The translations under genes were made by a program, and so were the position numbers. Source: Streptomyces sp. 1-11 (GTDB taxonomy: Bacteria; Actinomycetota; Actinomycetes; Streptomycetales; Streptomycetaceae). Taken from it: a DNA stretch of 56,501 bases. Where the stretch lies: contig NZ_BJTV01000028.1 in NCBI RefSeq assembly GCF_007176755.1, positions 1-56,501 on the forward strand, given 5' to 3'. The notes under the pieces were generated by a model, which saw only the letters and a program-made list of their open reading frames with translations, was not told where the DNA came from and did no database searches. Numbering within the stretch: the stretch's first letter is position 1; every line of letters begins with the position of its first letter. Shown piece after piece: positions 21,401 through 29,180 of the stretch.

Positions 21401-24194
21401 CACGATGACGTGGGACTACTACCCCGACGGCAAGCTGAAGTCCAAAGCGGACGACGGTGTGCCGGCCGGCTGGAACACGGTCCTGGTCGACAACTCGGAC
21501 ACTCAGAACACCAAGGCCACAGGCATCTGGACGACGAAGGACACCGAGAGCCAGCAGGGCTACGACCACGCCGAGCACGCCGCGGGCACCGGGACGGACG
21601 CCTTCACCTGGACGCTGAACGTTCCCGCCGACGGCAGCTACAAGGCGTACGTGAAGTACCCGGCGGTGACCGGCGCGGCAACGTCCGCGAGTTACACGCT
21701 CACTCATGGCACCGCCACGGAACCCGCGGTCACCAAGAACCAGACCCAGGGCGCGGGCACGTGGGTGTCACTCGGCTCCTACACCCTGAAGCAGGGGGAG
21801 GACGCGTCGCTGAAGCTCGGCGTCTCGAGCACCGGCACCGTGGTCGCCGACGGGGTGAAGCTGGTCCGCGACAACTCCGTCGACGCCGGCAATGACAAGG
21901 AGAAGAAGAACTTCACCTACACCTACGACGTCAACGGCAACCTCACCGACATCGACGACACCTCGTCGAACACGAAGGTCGACGCCTACACGGTCACCTA
22001 CACCGGACTCAACCAGGTCCAGAAGGTCACCGAGGCGCTCGCGGGTGAGGACAAGGAAGTGACGTCGTACACGTACGACGCCAACGGCCAGCCCCTGACC
22101 GTCACCCACCCCGACCAGAACTCGCTCTACGAGTACGACCTGCGCAATCAGGTCGCCAAGATCACGGTCACCGACAAGGGCGGGGACCCGAAGGTCACCC
22201 AGTACACCTACACCGACCTCGGGCAGAAGCTGAAGGAGACCAAGGACAACGGCAACACCGTCGACTACAGCTACTTCGCCGACGGCCCCGTCAAGTCGAC
22301 GACGGAGAACAAGCCGAACGGCGTGCTCGTCTCCTCGCACACCTACGCCTACGACGCCAACGGCAACAAGGCGCAGGACGTCACGAAGAAGATGAACGCC
22401 GACAACCACTCGGCGTACCTGTCCTCGACGACCGACTACACCTACGACCCGGCCGACCGGCTCTCCCAGTCCGTCAAGACAGGCAACGGCGCCGCGACCG
22501 AGAAGTACGTCCACGACGACAACGCCAACGTCATCAGCCAGACGGTCAAGGACGTCACCACCACCTACACCTACGACCGCAACCGGCTCCTCACGGCGGC
22601 CACAGGTAGCGCGACGGCGAACTACAACTACGACCCCTTCGGCCGCCAGCAGTCCACCATCTCGGACGGAAAGGTCATCGGGCGCACCACCTACGACGGC
22701 TTCGACCATGTCGCCAAGTCCGAGAACATGGGCACCGGCGGCTCGTTGAAGGCGACGACGTACACGTACGACCCGCTCGACCGCACCGCGTCGGAGACCG
22801 CCGACGGCAAGACCACGGACTACAACTACCTGGGCCTCTCCAGCGAGGTGCTCGGGGAGGATGTCGCCGGCGAGCTGACAAAGTCCTACCAGTACAGCCC
22901 GTGGGGTTCACGTCTTTCCCAGGTCAAGCACAATGACGACGGCACCACGGAGGACGGCTACTACGGCTACAACTCCCACACCGACGTCGAGACCCTGACC
23001 GACGACAGCGGTGACACCAAGGCCACCTACGGCTACACCGCCTACGGCTCCGACGACAAATCCGAGTTCACCGGCATCGACAAGCCCGAGGCCACCGACC
23101 CGACGAAGGAGGAGTACAACCCCTACCGCTTCAACTCCAAGCGGTGGGATGCCAAGTCCGGCACCTACGACATGGGCTTCCGCAACTACGATCCGGGCCT
23201 CAACCGCTTCACCACCCGGGATTCGTACAACGGAGCGCTCGCCGATATGGGCCTTGGCACCGACCCGTACACCGGCAACCGGTACGCCTTCGGCAGCGGC
23301 AACCCGATCAGTGCGGTGGAGCTCGACGGTCACCTGTTCGGGCCTATCGGGGACGCTGTCAGCAGCCTCGGAAGCGTCCTGGAAGACGGTGCCGCATCTC
23401 TGGAAGGTGCTCTGTCGGGCGCTGCCGACTCGGCCGCCTCGGGGATCGCCGAAGCCGCGTCGGGCGGGGGCAGCCTGCTCAGTCGCCTGTCTCCCTGGGG
23501 CATCGCGGTATCCGTCTTCGCATGGGCGTCCCAGCCCACGGCTACCGCGCCCGGCGGCTACTCGTCGGCGCCAGGTGCCAGGCCCGACTATGACAAGGGC
23601 CTGCTGCTCACTCCGAAGACGAAGAACGAGTGGCAGCCTGGCACCGACATGTACCCCTTCACCCAGCAGGACTGCGGCAAGGGGCAGAGCATGGTGTACT
23701 ACATGCCTCTTGACGGCCTGGGGCGTGCTCAGGGCGTGGATGCCTGTCTGAGCCCTGGAGGTTTCAATTACTTCAAGGGCAAGGACGCGGACGGTGTGGA
23801 GAAGTTCCCCGGGGTCCAGTCGGAGATCTGGGGAACCAGCACCTCCTGGCCGCCTTCCTACGCGCCGGACGATCGAGTCGCCGGGTACTACAGTGCTGAG
23901 GAAGCCCGAAAGACCGGAAAGGCGGCGGTCAACCGTGGCCACCTCCTGGCCAAATCGCTCGGAGGCAGCGGAACGGACCGAAGGAATTTGGTCACCCTGT
24001 ACCGGAACGCGAACAGTCCGGTGATGAGCAAATTCGAGGACGAGATCGCGGGACGCCTCGCGGTCGGCGAGACGGTCTGGTATTCGGCGCGCGCCCACTA
24101 CGAGGGGGACGATCCCATCCCGGTGAGTGTCTCTATATACTGGGCGAGCTCGACCGGTGAAACTGGAGGCTTCCCGGTTCCAAACGTCCCATGA
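15462..24194 (+). CDS. Giant secreted RHS-repeat polymorphic toxin with C-terminal DNA/RNA non-specific endonuclease
   Basis: A 2910-residue secreted protein. A signal peptide (residues 1-28, ending QAAYAAA) is followed by two DNRLRE-type domains (about 325-415 and 757-943), golvesin-C-like beta domains (about 470-565 and 2007-2137), then YD/RHS repeats (about 1290-2550) that form the hollow shell. The RHS core boundary, with YNPYRFNSKRWDAKSGTYDM, RNYDPGLNRFTTRD and NRYAFGSGNPI, ends near 2623. The C-terminal ~200 residues are a nuclease: NRGHLLAKSLGG places the catalytic His near 2827, and RRNLV a metal-ligand Asn near 2842. GTG start; GAGGGAAAGG precedes. The SUKH gene downstream is the likely antidote. 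Probably contact-dependent competition. Confidence 0.9.
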   Translation: MRPRLGRALACLVVAAVTSSLLPQAAYAAASVPDGDGKGFVDTVKGWFGDGGKELDKPPSHNEAGVAERQKLPKGRNAPKAKRVGELTGRRTANARYWKLSDGRVQAEVSVVPTSYRAGKSWKGIDPKVGKSTRKGFEFANTTNATRSWFGDSARELVRVESAGGHAVTVGLEGAGKTLKPVAKENTVTYRDAVAGADLSYEVGPGRVKENITLAERPTGPVSFTFTLDTDGLTPKAAKDGSVAFYGEAPQPVLVIPAPFMTDARKDARSPYGFTYSTAVGQKLSRDARGWKLTVTPDAKWLAAKERQYPVTVDPTIAIAPTPSQAQDVMISSDGPDTNYDDNWRLSVGNTSTGSSRALLRFPLPDVPAGTKLDSADLNLYYDQTHTAGDTEVQLEAHRATAAWSESKATWNSTKDLTGELSGTSVLVDDGDPGTTAAKGSWPASGNTDYTQYAVNQDYLYNKDTVAGDTYTWQPSLPEDGDYQVEAHYVPASDRAGNAPYTVTYSGGSKTYGVDQQAGSGGRWKTLGTHSFKAGTAGKVVLGDGPASASTAVVADAVRFTKGGVVTKQPNQVDVWHSFPVTKTVQSWIDGANPNYGFVVKAGDESASAPKGGPRYEGSEFAYGDETANYPRLVLTYGRPGVELNAPTTIHDTGAELNWSAYTDPSPASGDDIVEYQVHRSVFQTFTPSAATLVAPVASGTTAYTDTSATPTPADSADPFGRACYYMVAVKTKDGTVIPAPTQLVRLPKAGRTVKVVEAAQDTTLSSAEPNTAHDTITDGAPQNWLTVGNNSATYGTTRAALKFPALGIPATGRVLDATLRLWGTQTTTDASGTVYELRSLKRDFDETATWNKANSTTSWTTPGGDTGTTVADTVAGVTNDPARHDWNATSLVQGWVTAPGGDQGVLIKTQNESAQQERTVFLATEAPERRLHPRMVVTYIDSTTDSTYYAPGTPARMTPNSDYTVDFTLTNTTNTVWKAADQVLAYTWKLPDGTDVTNGGNQVQTALPKDVVPGDTVTLHAQVKTPINSASGNKRTDYVLTWDVYDKTAGTWLSAGSGGIPGLKQNVAVEDPTSNTLGLEKFYSYTGKNTGAGSTVMNNLASGNSVWSYNAFTNPGRGLTTFARFSYNSLDTSDTVLGAGWSGQAAGPIRLGAPLDFHPNPHPTEIRLPDGDGTTHVFTKKDDGTWKAPAGVHYQVTEKPGLDCTPNKDPIPDAWALLRPDGTRFFFGCDGYLTSTVDKNGNTQTYTYEERKSNNKPTKFLVYITDPAGRRSLSVDYYTKADTKTPQIIDHVKSMTDISGRKLAFEYSDKGLLTELTDGAGSAQPKVFAFTYDATQGNKNVKLVTVTDPRGHDTRLDYYAPKDGDDPKYHWWTKSITDRLQGTTGFAYAVDTANTKFTDTTVTDAESHATKYVTDDFSRPVQTVNAKSQTTKMSWDTDNNVIYLEEDNGAKTAYCYEPKTGYPLWQRDAENNKAGVPDQTSTCVTDASKWPANAAKYEYQTRADGYAADLFRKTSPEGRAWQFGYDTFGNLKTVTDPKGVATATAGDYTTAYEYNSYGEQTKTTDANGNTSTNDEFGPTGFPNVMRDALQKETKFVYDERGQVLQVTDALQHTTTQTYDTFGRPLVQTVPMDQAKGDLITTPAPEYDKNDNVVKSTAPNGAVSEAVYDEADQIVSGTAPKDTATSGERRTSYTYDRVGNLLTTTEPRGNLTTEAGDFVTTNHYDEIYQVTSVANSAGDAISYRYDDDGNVVMVMDPKKSASADPDDFTTKSVYDLDHRVISTTDAAGKTSKQEYDKDSNVVTSTDPAGNTTHITYDERGKQTEVKTPHDGSGDSVTYRTTRFEYDQVGNTTKVITPRAVAAGSTEAFTQRTQYDALNRPVKKYQPYDPADARYNDPNVYTQTEYDEIGRVKWTSLPPSEGQTVRNKTTNEYFDNGWVKSSKDPWDITTTYDYNDLGQQTTRTLTPGGEVPSPDNTSSNRTMTWDYYPDGKLKSKADDGVPAGWNTVLVDNSDTQNTKATGIWTTKDTESQQGYDHAEHAAGTGTDAFTWTLNVPADGSYKAYVKYPAVTGAATSASYTLTHGTATEPAVTKNQTQGAGTWVSLGSYTLKQGEDASLKLGVSSTGTVVADGVKLVRDNSVDAGNDKEKKNFTYTYDVNGNLTDIDDTSSNTKVDAYTVTYTGLNQVQKVTEALAGEDKEVTSYTYDANGQPLTVTHPDQNSLYEYDLRNQVAKITVTDKGGDPKVTQYTYTDLGQKLKETKDNGNTVDYSYFADGPVKSTTENKPNGVLVSSHTYAYDANGNKAQDVTKKMNADNHSAYLSSTTDYTYDPADRLSQSVKTGNGAATEKYVHDDNANVISQTVKDVTTTYTYDRNRLLTAATGSATANYNYDPFGRQQSTISDGKVIGRTTYDGFDHVAKSENMGTGGSLKATTYTYDPLDRTASETADGKTTDYNYLGLSSEVLGEDVAGELTKSYQYSPWGSRLSQVKHNDDGTTEDGYYGYNSHTDVETLTDDSGDTKATYGYTAYGSDDKSEFTGIDKPEATDPTKEEYNPYRFNSKRWDAKSGTYDMGFRNYDPGLNRFTTRDSYNGALADMGLGTDPYTGNRYAFGSGNPISAVELDGHLFGPIGDAVSSLGSVLEDGAASLEGALSGAADSAASGIAEAASGGGSLLSRLSPWGIAVSVFAWASQPTATAPGGYSSAPGARPDYDKGLLLTPKTKNEWQPGTDMYPFTQQDCGKGQSMVYYMPLDGLGRAQGVDACLSPGGFNYFKGKDADGVEKFPGVQSEIWGTSTSWPPSYAPDDRVAGYYSAEEARKTGKAAVNRGHLLAKSLGGSGTDRRNLVTLYRNANSPVMSKFEDEIAGRLAVGETVWYSARAHYEGDDPIPVSVSIYWASSTGETGGFPVPNVP

Positions 24195-24223
24195 CGTTGA
24201 CGGGTTGACTTCGGCCCTGAAGC

Positions 24224-24267
24224 AGTGGCCTGTCTCCGGGGGCTCGGGCCCCCGGAGACAGGCCACT
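24224..24267 (+). terminator. Perfect 20-bp hairpin between toxin and immunity genes
   Basis: A 20-nt left arm (24224-24243, starting AGTGGCCTGTCTCC) pairs without a mismatch with the right arm (24248-24267) around the tetraloop TCGG. It sits 29 bp after the toxin stop and 37 bp before the immunity start. A pyrimidine-rich run follows. Strong terminator or attenuator; it would uncouple toxin and immunity transcription. Confidence 0.8.
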
Positions 24268-24304
24268 TCAACCTCCCCCCTTCTGTTTCGGAAAGGCGTA
24301 TTCA

Positions 24305-24829
24305 ATGGAATGGGTAAACAGGATCGCTCAGCTTGCCGCGCATGAGCCGCTTGACCTGGACAGCGATTGGGGAACCGTCGAGCAGGAGATTGGTGCGACG
24401 CTCCCGGCGGACTTCAAACAACTGGTGGACACTTTTGGCATGGGGGTGTTCGGCGAGTACCTTTACCCCCTCGGAGACACATCGGGAGAATTTAGCGTTT
24501 CCGGCAATTTGTCCATGCTCAGGCAGACGCTGAGTCGCCATCCGGACGCGGTCAGCGTCTATCGCCCCTACGCGGTATATGAACCCGGCAAGGAAGGACT
24601 GCTTTCGTGGGCTCAGTCCACGGCGGAGGAAGCCGAGTTCTACTGGCTTGCTCAGAGCAGGGAGGATTCGGACAGATGGCCGATCGTGGCACGCGTCGAT
24701 TCGACCGACGATTGGCATCGTTTCGAGATGCCGGTGTCCGAATTCATTTTCCGGATGCTGACCGATGACAGTGTCCACCCGTTCGGTGTTCCGACGGATC
24801 TGGGGTTGCCCCCGTTCAGGGCCTGGTGA
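24305..24829 (+). CDS. SUKH (SMI1/KNR4) family immunity protein
   Basis: A 174-residue protein of the SUKH superfamily, common immunity proteins beside polymorphic toxins. The family core shows as IGATLPADFKQLVDTFGMGVFGEYL: the helix with a Leu-Pro-x-Asp/Glu-Phe motif and the following Gly-x-Phe turn. Later strands include LLSWAQST and WPIVARVDSTDDWHRFEM. ATG 24305 follows GGAAAGG. It lies directly after the RHS nuclease gene, so it presumably binds and blocks that nuclease in the cytoplasm. Codon use is less G/C-biased than its neighbours (TTT, AAT, ATT, TAT occur), suggesting recent acquisition with the toxin tip. Confidence 0.82.
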   Translation: MEWVNRIAQLAAHEPLDLDSDWGTVEQEIGATLPADFKQLVDTFGMGVFGEYLYPLGDTSGEFSVSGNLSMLRQTLSRHPDAVSVYRPYAVYEPGKEGLLSWAQSTAEEAEFYWLAQSREDSDRWPIVARVDSTDDWHRFEMPVSEFIFRMLTDDSVHPFGVPTDLGLPPFRAW

Positions 24830-24934
24830 CATCGATGAGGCACGGGCCGCCGCGCGGTCCTGAGCATTTCCGGCGTCCCGTGCGTCCGGTGCAGGTCACT
24901 TGGTCCGGTCCGGCTCCATGGGAGGAGCCCTCTG

Positions 24935-25042
24935 ATGTTCGAGCCATCCGCGCACACCCGGCCCGCGACGCCTCAACACCCCATCACGAAGTGCCGCTGG
25001 AGTACCAGAAATCCGGCCGTTCCTGCTCCCACACGCGGATGA
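24935..25042 (+). CDS. Possible 35-aa small protein
   Basis: An ATG at 24935 follows GGGAGGAG with ideal spacing and opens a 35-codon frame starting MFEPSAHTRPATPQH. The product is basic and Pro-rich, with no motif I recognise. The good ribosome site is the only evidence; the stretch 24830-25104 otherwise shows nothing. Confidence 0.25.
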   Translation: MFEPSAHTRPATPQHPITKCRWSTRNPAVPAPTRG

Positions 25043-25104
25043 CCCGGTCGCGCTGGGAGGGGCACGCACCCCTCGTACGGATTGATGAGCGGGTGCGATC
25101 ATAA

Positions 25105-25876
25105 TCAGGCACCCGAAAGAGCCGCAGGCACACGGACCGCACGAGTCACCGATCGCATCGTGCGCGCCAGCGCATTCGACCTCACGTCGAAGCCGCACCG
25201 GAGCGCTCCGGTGCGGCTTCGACGTCTCACGGATCCGGGCAGAGACCCCGCGAGACGTTCGTTGCGCTGCACGATCTGCACCCGGCTGCCGAACGCCGCG
25301 AACAGGAAGGCGAGCCCGCAGCCCACCGGACCGCCACCGATCACGGTGATCGAACCGGGCTGCTCCGAGATGCTCAGCGCTTCGTCACTCGTCCAGACCG
25401 GAACCCCGTCGAGCCCCGGGATACGCGGTCGGATCGGCTCCGAACCGGTGCTGATCACGAGGTCGCGGAAACCGATCTCGGTAGTCCCGCAAGCGGCACC
25501 GACGACCTCGAGCACTCCGGAACCACGCACGCGGCCGCGGCCGCGCAGGAGAGTCGCCCCGGACGCGCCAAGGGCCGTGGCGCTCCCGGAGTCGTCGCGT
25601 CCGTGCACGATCCGGTCACGTCGGCGCACCGCTTCCTGGCAGGCGACCGACCCCGGTACCCGCCCGGAGAACAACGCGGACCACTCCGGATTCTCCGCCG
25701 TCTGCCACACGCGGGCGGAACGCAGCATCGCCTTGCTCGGGACGCAGGCGACGAACGGCCACCACCCCCCACCCGGGCCTGCTCGACCACAGCGACCGGG
25801 CGGTCACCTGCCGAACCTTAGATCATCTTCGCCCCTGCCCCGGCACCGAGGATTGCGATGTCATAGGTGTCCATGC
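25105..25876 (-). pseudogene. Broken pyridine nucleotide-disulfide oxidoreductase gene
   Basis: The start MDTYDIAILGAGAGAKMI (25876 downwards) is an FAD-binding Rossmann N-terminus, but the frame stops at 25818. Matching sequence resumes in other frames: VAVVEQARVGG, then FVACVPSKAMLRSARVW, the redox region of dihydrolipoyl dehydrogenase/mercuric reductase relatives, where the first redox Cys is lost at a frameshift. DLVISTGSEPIRPRIPGLDG and ITVIGGGPVGCGLAFLFAAFG give the central and NAD-binding parts. The C-terminal dimerisation domain is missing; sequence identity ends near a 42-bp palindrome. Non-functional by at least two frame breaks plus truncation. Confidence 0.75.
25184..25225. repeat. 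Perfect 42-bp palindrome
   Basis: 21 bases at 25184-25204 (starting ACGTCGAAGCCGCACC) are exactly mirrored by 25205-25225 with no spacer. As RNA it would form a very stable hairpin with a small forced loop, so it could be a bidirectional terminator. It coincides with the truncated 3' end of the broken oxidoreductase gene. Confidence 0.8.
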
Positions 25877-26133
25877 GTGCTTCCGGAGCCCGCCTGACGC
25901 TTCCCCCTCCGATCCTAGACCCGGCGGTCAGGACGTTGCGCAGGCAGCGGAGCGGCGCAACGGGAGCCGCCTGCCGACGGTGGAACGGGGAGCCGTCTGC
26001 CGCGATCAGCTGATACAGGGGCGGTTGTCGAGGCGTGTCACGGCCTACCTGTGTGGCGGTGCTCCCGCCTGCGCACGAGACTGAGTGATACCGGCCCTTG
26101 CGAACAACGACGCGTGGCGAGACGGGGTGGCAC

Positions 26134-27165
26134 ATGGCGAGTCGCATACCGGGGACGATGAGGGCGTGGGAGGTGGCCGAGCCCGGCCCCGTGGAGGAGA
26201 CGCCGCTGCGCCTCGTCGAGAAGCCCGTGCCCGTAGCAGGCCCTGACGAACTCCTTGTGCATGTGCGCACGTGCGGTGTGTGCCGGACCGATCTTCACGT
26301 CGTCGAGGGCGACCTGCCTGTGCACCGGCCGCATGTGACGCCGGGCCACGAGGTGGTCGGTCTGGTGACGGCCATGGGCGAGGCGGTGAGCGGGTTCGCC
26401 GTCGGGGACCGGGTCGGCGTCGCCTGGCTACGGCGCACGGACGGTACGTGCGCGTACTGCCGGCGCGGATCCGAGAACCTCTGCCCGGACTCGCGGTACA
26501 CCGGCTGGGACGCCGACGGCGGCTACGCTGAGTACACGACGGTTCCGGCGGCTTTCGCATATCCGCTGCCCGGTGATGTCGAGGACATCGCACAGTCTCC
26601 GCTGCTGTGCGCGGGCATCATCGGCTACCGCGCGCTACGGCGGGCATCGCTGCCCGCGGGCGGACGGCTCGGGCTTTACGGGTTCGGGGGAAGTGCCCAT
26701 CTCTGCGCCCAGGTGGCGCTCGCGCAGGGCGCGGTCGTGCACGTGCTGACACGTGCCGAGGCGTCACAGCAGCTCGCGCTCGAACTGGGTGCGGCGTCCG
26801 CCGGCGGAGCCTACGACATGCCGCCGGAACCGCTCGACAGCGCGATCCTGTTCGCGCCGGCCGGCGAACTGGTCCCGGTCGCGCTGCGTGCCCTAGATCG
26901 CGGCGGAGTCCTGTCGGTCGCGGGTATCCATCTCACCGACACACCGCCGCTGGACTACCAGCGAGAGCTGTTCTACGAGAAGGAGCTGCGCAGCGTCACG
27001 TCCAACACCCGGACGGACGGCCGCGAGTTCTTGGCGCTGGCCGCGCGCTACGGTGTCCGCGCCACCACCCACCGATACCCCCTGTCCCATGCCCCGCAGG
27101 CGCTGCGGGACTTGAAGGCGGGCCGGTTCGACGGCGCGGCAGTGCTGGTCAACGAAATGGAATAG
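26134..27165 (+). CDS. Zinc-dependent alcohol dehydrogenase family protein
   Basis: A 343-residue medium-chain dehydrogenase. Catalytic-zinc ligands are in RTCGVCRTDLH and TPGHEVVG. The structural-zinc loop reads GTCAYCRRGSENLC; the first Cys of the usual four is replaced, as in the alcohol dehydrogenase subgroup this resembles (TIGR02822-like). The NAD(P) fold starts at LGLYGFGGSAHLCAQVA. Start: ATG 26134 is preceded by GGGGTGG; an upstream ATG at 26098 is less well placed. It oxidises an alcohol or reduces an aldehyde; substrate unknown. Monocistronic, divergent from the broken oxidoreductase. Confidence 0.85.
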   Translation: MASRIPGTMRAWEVAEPGPVEETPLRLVEKPVPVAGPDELLVHVRTCGVCRTDLHVVEGDLPVHRPHVTPGHEVVGLVTAMGEAVSGFAVGDRVGVAWLRRTDGTCAYCRRGSENLCPDSRYTGWDADGGYAEYTTVPAAFAYPLPGDVEDIAQSPLLCAGIIGYRALRRASLPAGGRLGLYGFGGSAHLCAQVALAQGAVVHVLTRAEASQQLALELGAASAGGAYDMPPEPLDSAILFAPAGELVPVALRALDRGGVLSVAGIHLTDTPPLDYQRELFYEKELRSVTSNTRTDGREFLALAARYGVRATTHRYPLSHAPQALRDLKAGRFDGAAVLVNEME

Positions 27166-27198
27166 GGTGCGCCAGCGATTCCACCCCTGCGAGGGGCG

Positions 27199-27408
27199 TT
27201 ACCGCTCAGCGCCGTGCCCGCCCGCCGAGCGGCGGCGGCCCGCGGTGGGCCGGCATCCGGCGCGGCAGACGTCAGGGCGGGCTGTCGAGTTGCTCCGGTG
27301 TCTCCTCGGGGGGTGAGGGGGCGGAGGGAACAAGAGGTACTCGAACGCGTCCAGCGCGAACATCATGAGCATGAGTAGAACCGGGCCGAGCAGGGCGAAC
27401 ACGACCAT
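27199..27408 (-). CDS. Small membrane protein (69 aa)
   Basis: An ATG at 27408 has a very strong ribosome site (GGGAGGCGTC). The product opens MVVFALLGPVLLMLMMFALD, one hydrophobic helix, followed by EYLLFPPPPHPP and a basic Arg-rich tail of about 40 residues. This architecture, a short membrane helix plus Pro-rich stretch, is common in small Streptomyces proteins of unknown role. It converges on the alcohol dehydrogenase gene, leaving 33 bp between stops. No partner gene is obvious. Confidence 0.6.
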   Translation of the reverse strand: MVVFALLGPVLLMLMMFALDAFEYLLFPPPPHPPRRHRSNSTARPDVCRAGCRPTAGRRRSAGGHGAER

Positions 27409-27782
27409 GACGCCTCCCGGAGGGGAAGGACGCGGCGGTTGTCGGTCTGTCTCCAGAGGGGGCCGAACAGGGGAACGCCGCACACCCGAAACGGAAGGAT
27501 GTAGGCCGTTCGGGTGGAATACCGCACCGGCGGATTCCAGGCTCATGACGGTCCGCTTACCGCTGGGGCCTCTCTCGTCCCGTCGCGTTCATCCCTGTCA
27601 CTCCCCCGCCGCACGCGGGCCTCGTTCGACACGGGCGCCCCAAGGTCTGATGGGCCGGCCGGCTTCGGGGTAGTGAACGTCTCGTTGTCCTCGGCGCGGA
27701 CGCCGCCGGTGCGCTGGGCGCGGTCTCCGAGGCGTTCCTCGACGGTCTGCGCCTGTGCCTGACCGCCTCCGCCCCCCTGCCG
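27409..27782. other. Intergenic stretch, possible lost 5' end of next gene
   Basis: The plus-strand frame of the downstream gene stays open back to TGA 27648, encoding protein-like sequence (VVLGADAAGALGAVSEAFLD) without any ATG, GTG or TTG there. No promoter is recognisable. Confidence 0.4.
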
Positions 27783-29009
27783 GTGCTCGCCGCCCTGGCC
27801 GCGGCAGTACTGCTGCGGCGGCGTCCCGACCGGGCCCTCACGGCCCGGAGCTTCGCGGCGCCCCGGCAGGAGGTCGTGTCCGCAACCGACGGACACGGCG
27901 GCATATTGGACTTCTTCGTCCACCCCGACGGGCAGGCCGTCCAGGTCGACATGCTGGAGGTGGAGCCCCGCTTTCAGAAGCGGGGCCTGGCCTCGGTGCT
28001 CATGGACGCGCTGTACGCCTCCCATCCCACCGCGTGGATCGACCACGGCGGGCGGAGCCCGGAAGGGACACGGTGGTGGGACCGCTACCGCGAGCCCGCG
28101 CCGGAACGCAACGTCCACAACCGGCCGCCAGCCGAGTGGGCCCACTACTTCGACCCAGTCGGCGTGGCCGGCCAGAAGACCCGCAACGCCTACCAGAACC
28201 GGTATCACGGCGTAGACGGCCACCGCTCGGCGGTGTACCGATACGGCCAGCCGATGGAGGCTGAGGCCCGGCACTACGCCCCCCAGTACCGTGAGCCCGA
28301 CGCGCAACCGCTGGACCCAGCCCTTCACGAACTGCACGGCGGGATGCGACTGCTCCTCCCTCCCGGCCTGCACCGCCTCGTCCATGACGCCGCAGCGGAC
28401 ACTGTCGTGCGGGTCGGCATGCTGCTCGACCACATCGGCTACGGCCACCTGCCAGCCACCGCAGCGTGGCGCACCACCAGACTCGAGGCACTCGAGGACC
28501 TCGCACAAGAAGAGATCTTCGACACCAGAAAACACGCGCCGCCGACACACGTGACCTTCCGGATCAGGCCCCTGGCGCACGAGGAACTGCCCGAACACGA
28601 CCCCAGAGCCTCGTGGCTACGGTTCGTGAACTCGCCGGGCATCGACGTGCAGCCGGCAGGCATGTCCTGGAGCTTGCCGGACCGGCCGTGGGGCACCCAC
28701 CACGCCCCCTTCGACCCTCCGGTAGACGCCGTCATCGCACCCCAGTTCAGACAGGACGCCAGTCCCGCCTACCTGTCCCGCTACAGCGAACTGGGCGATC
28801 TGCTGCCCGGCCAGCGGGCCCACCGCAGCGAGGCGCCCTCCCCGTATGTGGGGCGCGGGGCGGAGATCACCGCGATGGCAAACCGGCTCCTGGAGGGCAT
28901 CGCACGGCGGGCGGCCGCCCGCCCGGATATCCCATCGGCGCAGCCGCAGCACGCGGAGCAGTCGGCTCACCAGCAGCCTTCACATCGGCACGCACCGCGC
29001 CTGCCGTGA
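27783..29009 (+). CDS. Uncharacterised protein with GNAT-like N-terminal region
   Basis: A 408-residue product. Near residues 50-80, VQVDMLEVEPRFQKRGLASV resembles motif A of GNAT acetyltransferases, and WIDHGGRSPEGTRWWDRY is the following strand and helix. The rest contains no family I know; the C-terminus is His/Gln-rich. The first available start is the GTG at 27783, without a clear ribosome site, and coding-like sequence continues upstream, so the N-terminus may be truncated or mis-framed. Toxin-associated proteins in Streptomyces sometimes carry such modules, but no link is visible here. Confidence 0.6.
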   Translation: MLAALAAAVLLRRRPDRALTARSFAAPRQEVVSATDGHGGILDFFVHPDGQAVQVDMLEVEPRFQKRGLASVLMDALYASHPTAWIDHGGRSPEGTRWWDRYREPAPERNVHNRPPAEWAHYFDPVGVAGQKTRNAYQNRYHGVDGHRSAVYRYGQPMEAEARHYAPQYREPDAQPLDPALHELHGGMRLLLPPGLHRLVHDAAADTVVRVGMLLDHIGYGHLPATAAWRTTRLEALEDLAQEEIFDTRKHAPPTHVTFRIRPLAHEELPEHDPRASWLRFVNSPGIDVQPAGMSWSLPDRPWGTHHAPFDPPVDAVIAPQFRQDASPAYLSRYSELGDLLPGQRAHRSEAPSPYVGRGAEITAMANRLLEGIARRAAARPDIPSAQPQHAEQSAHQQPSHRHAPRLP

Positions 29010-29180
29010 CCGCCACGGGTTCGGGAGCACCGTTCTAGGCAGTCATGGCTGGGCCGCTGCTTGTGCACGGTACTTGCACGAGCGGGGGTGGGCGTGGTGT
29101 GTAACCGCAGATACTGACGACGCGTTGGGCTGTACCTGGTCGCGTGTTCGCCCAACCCGTCGGTCAGCAGGTGGGTGCGC

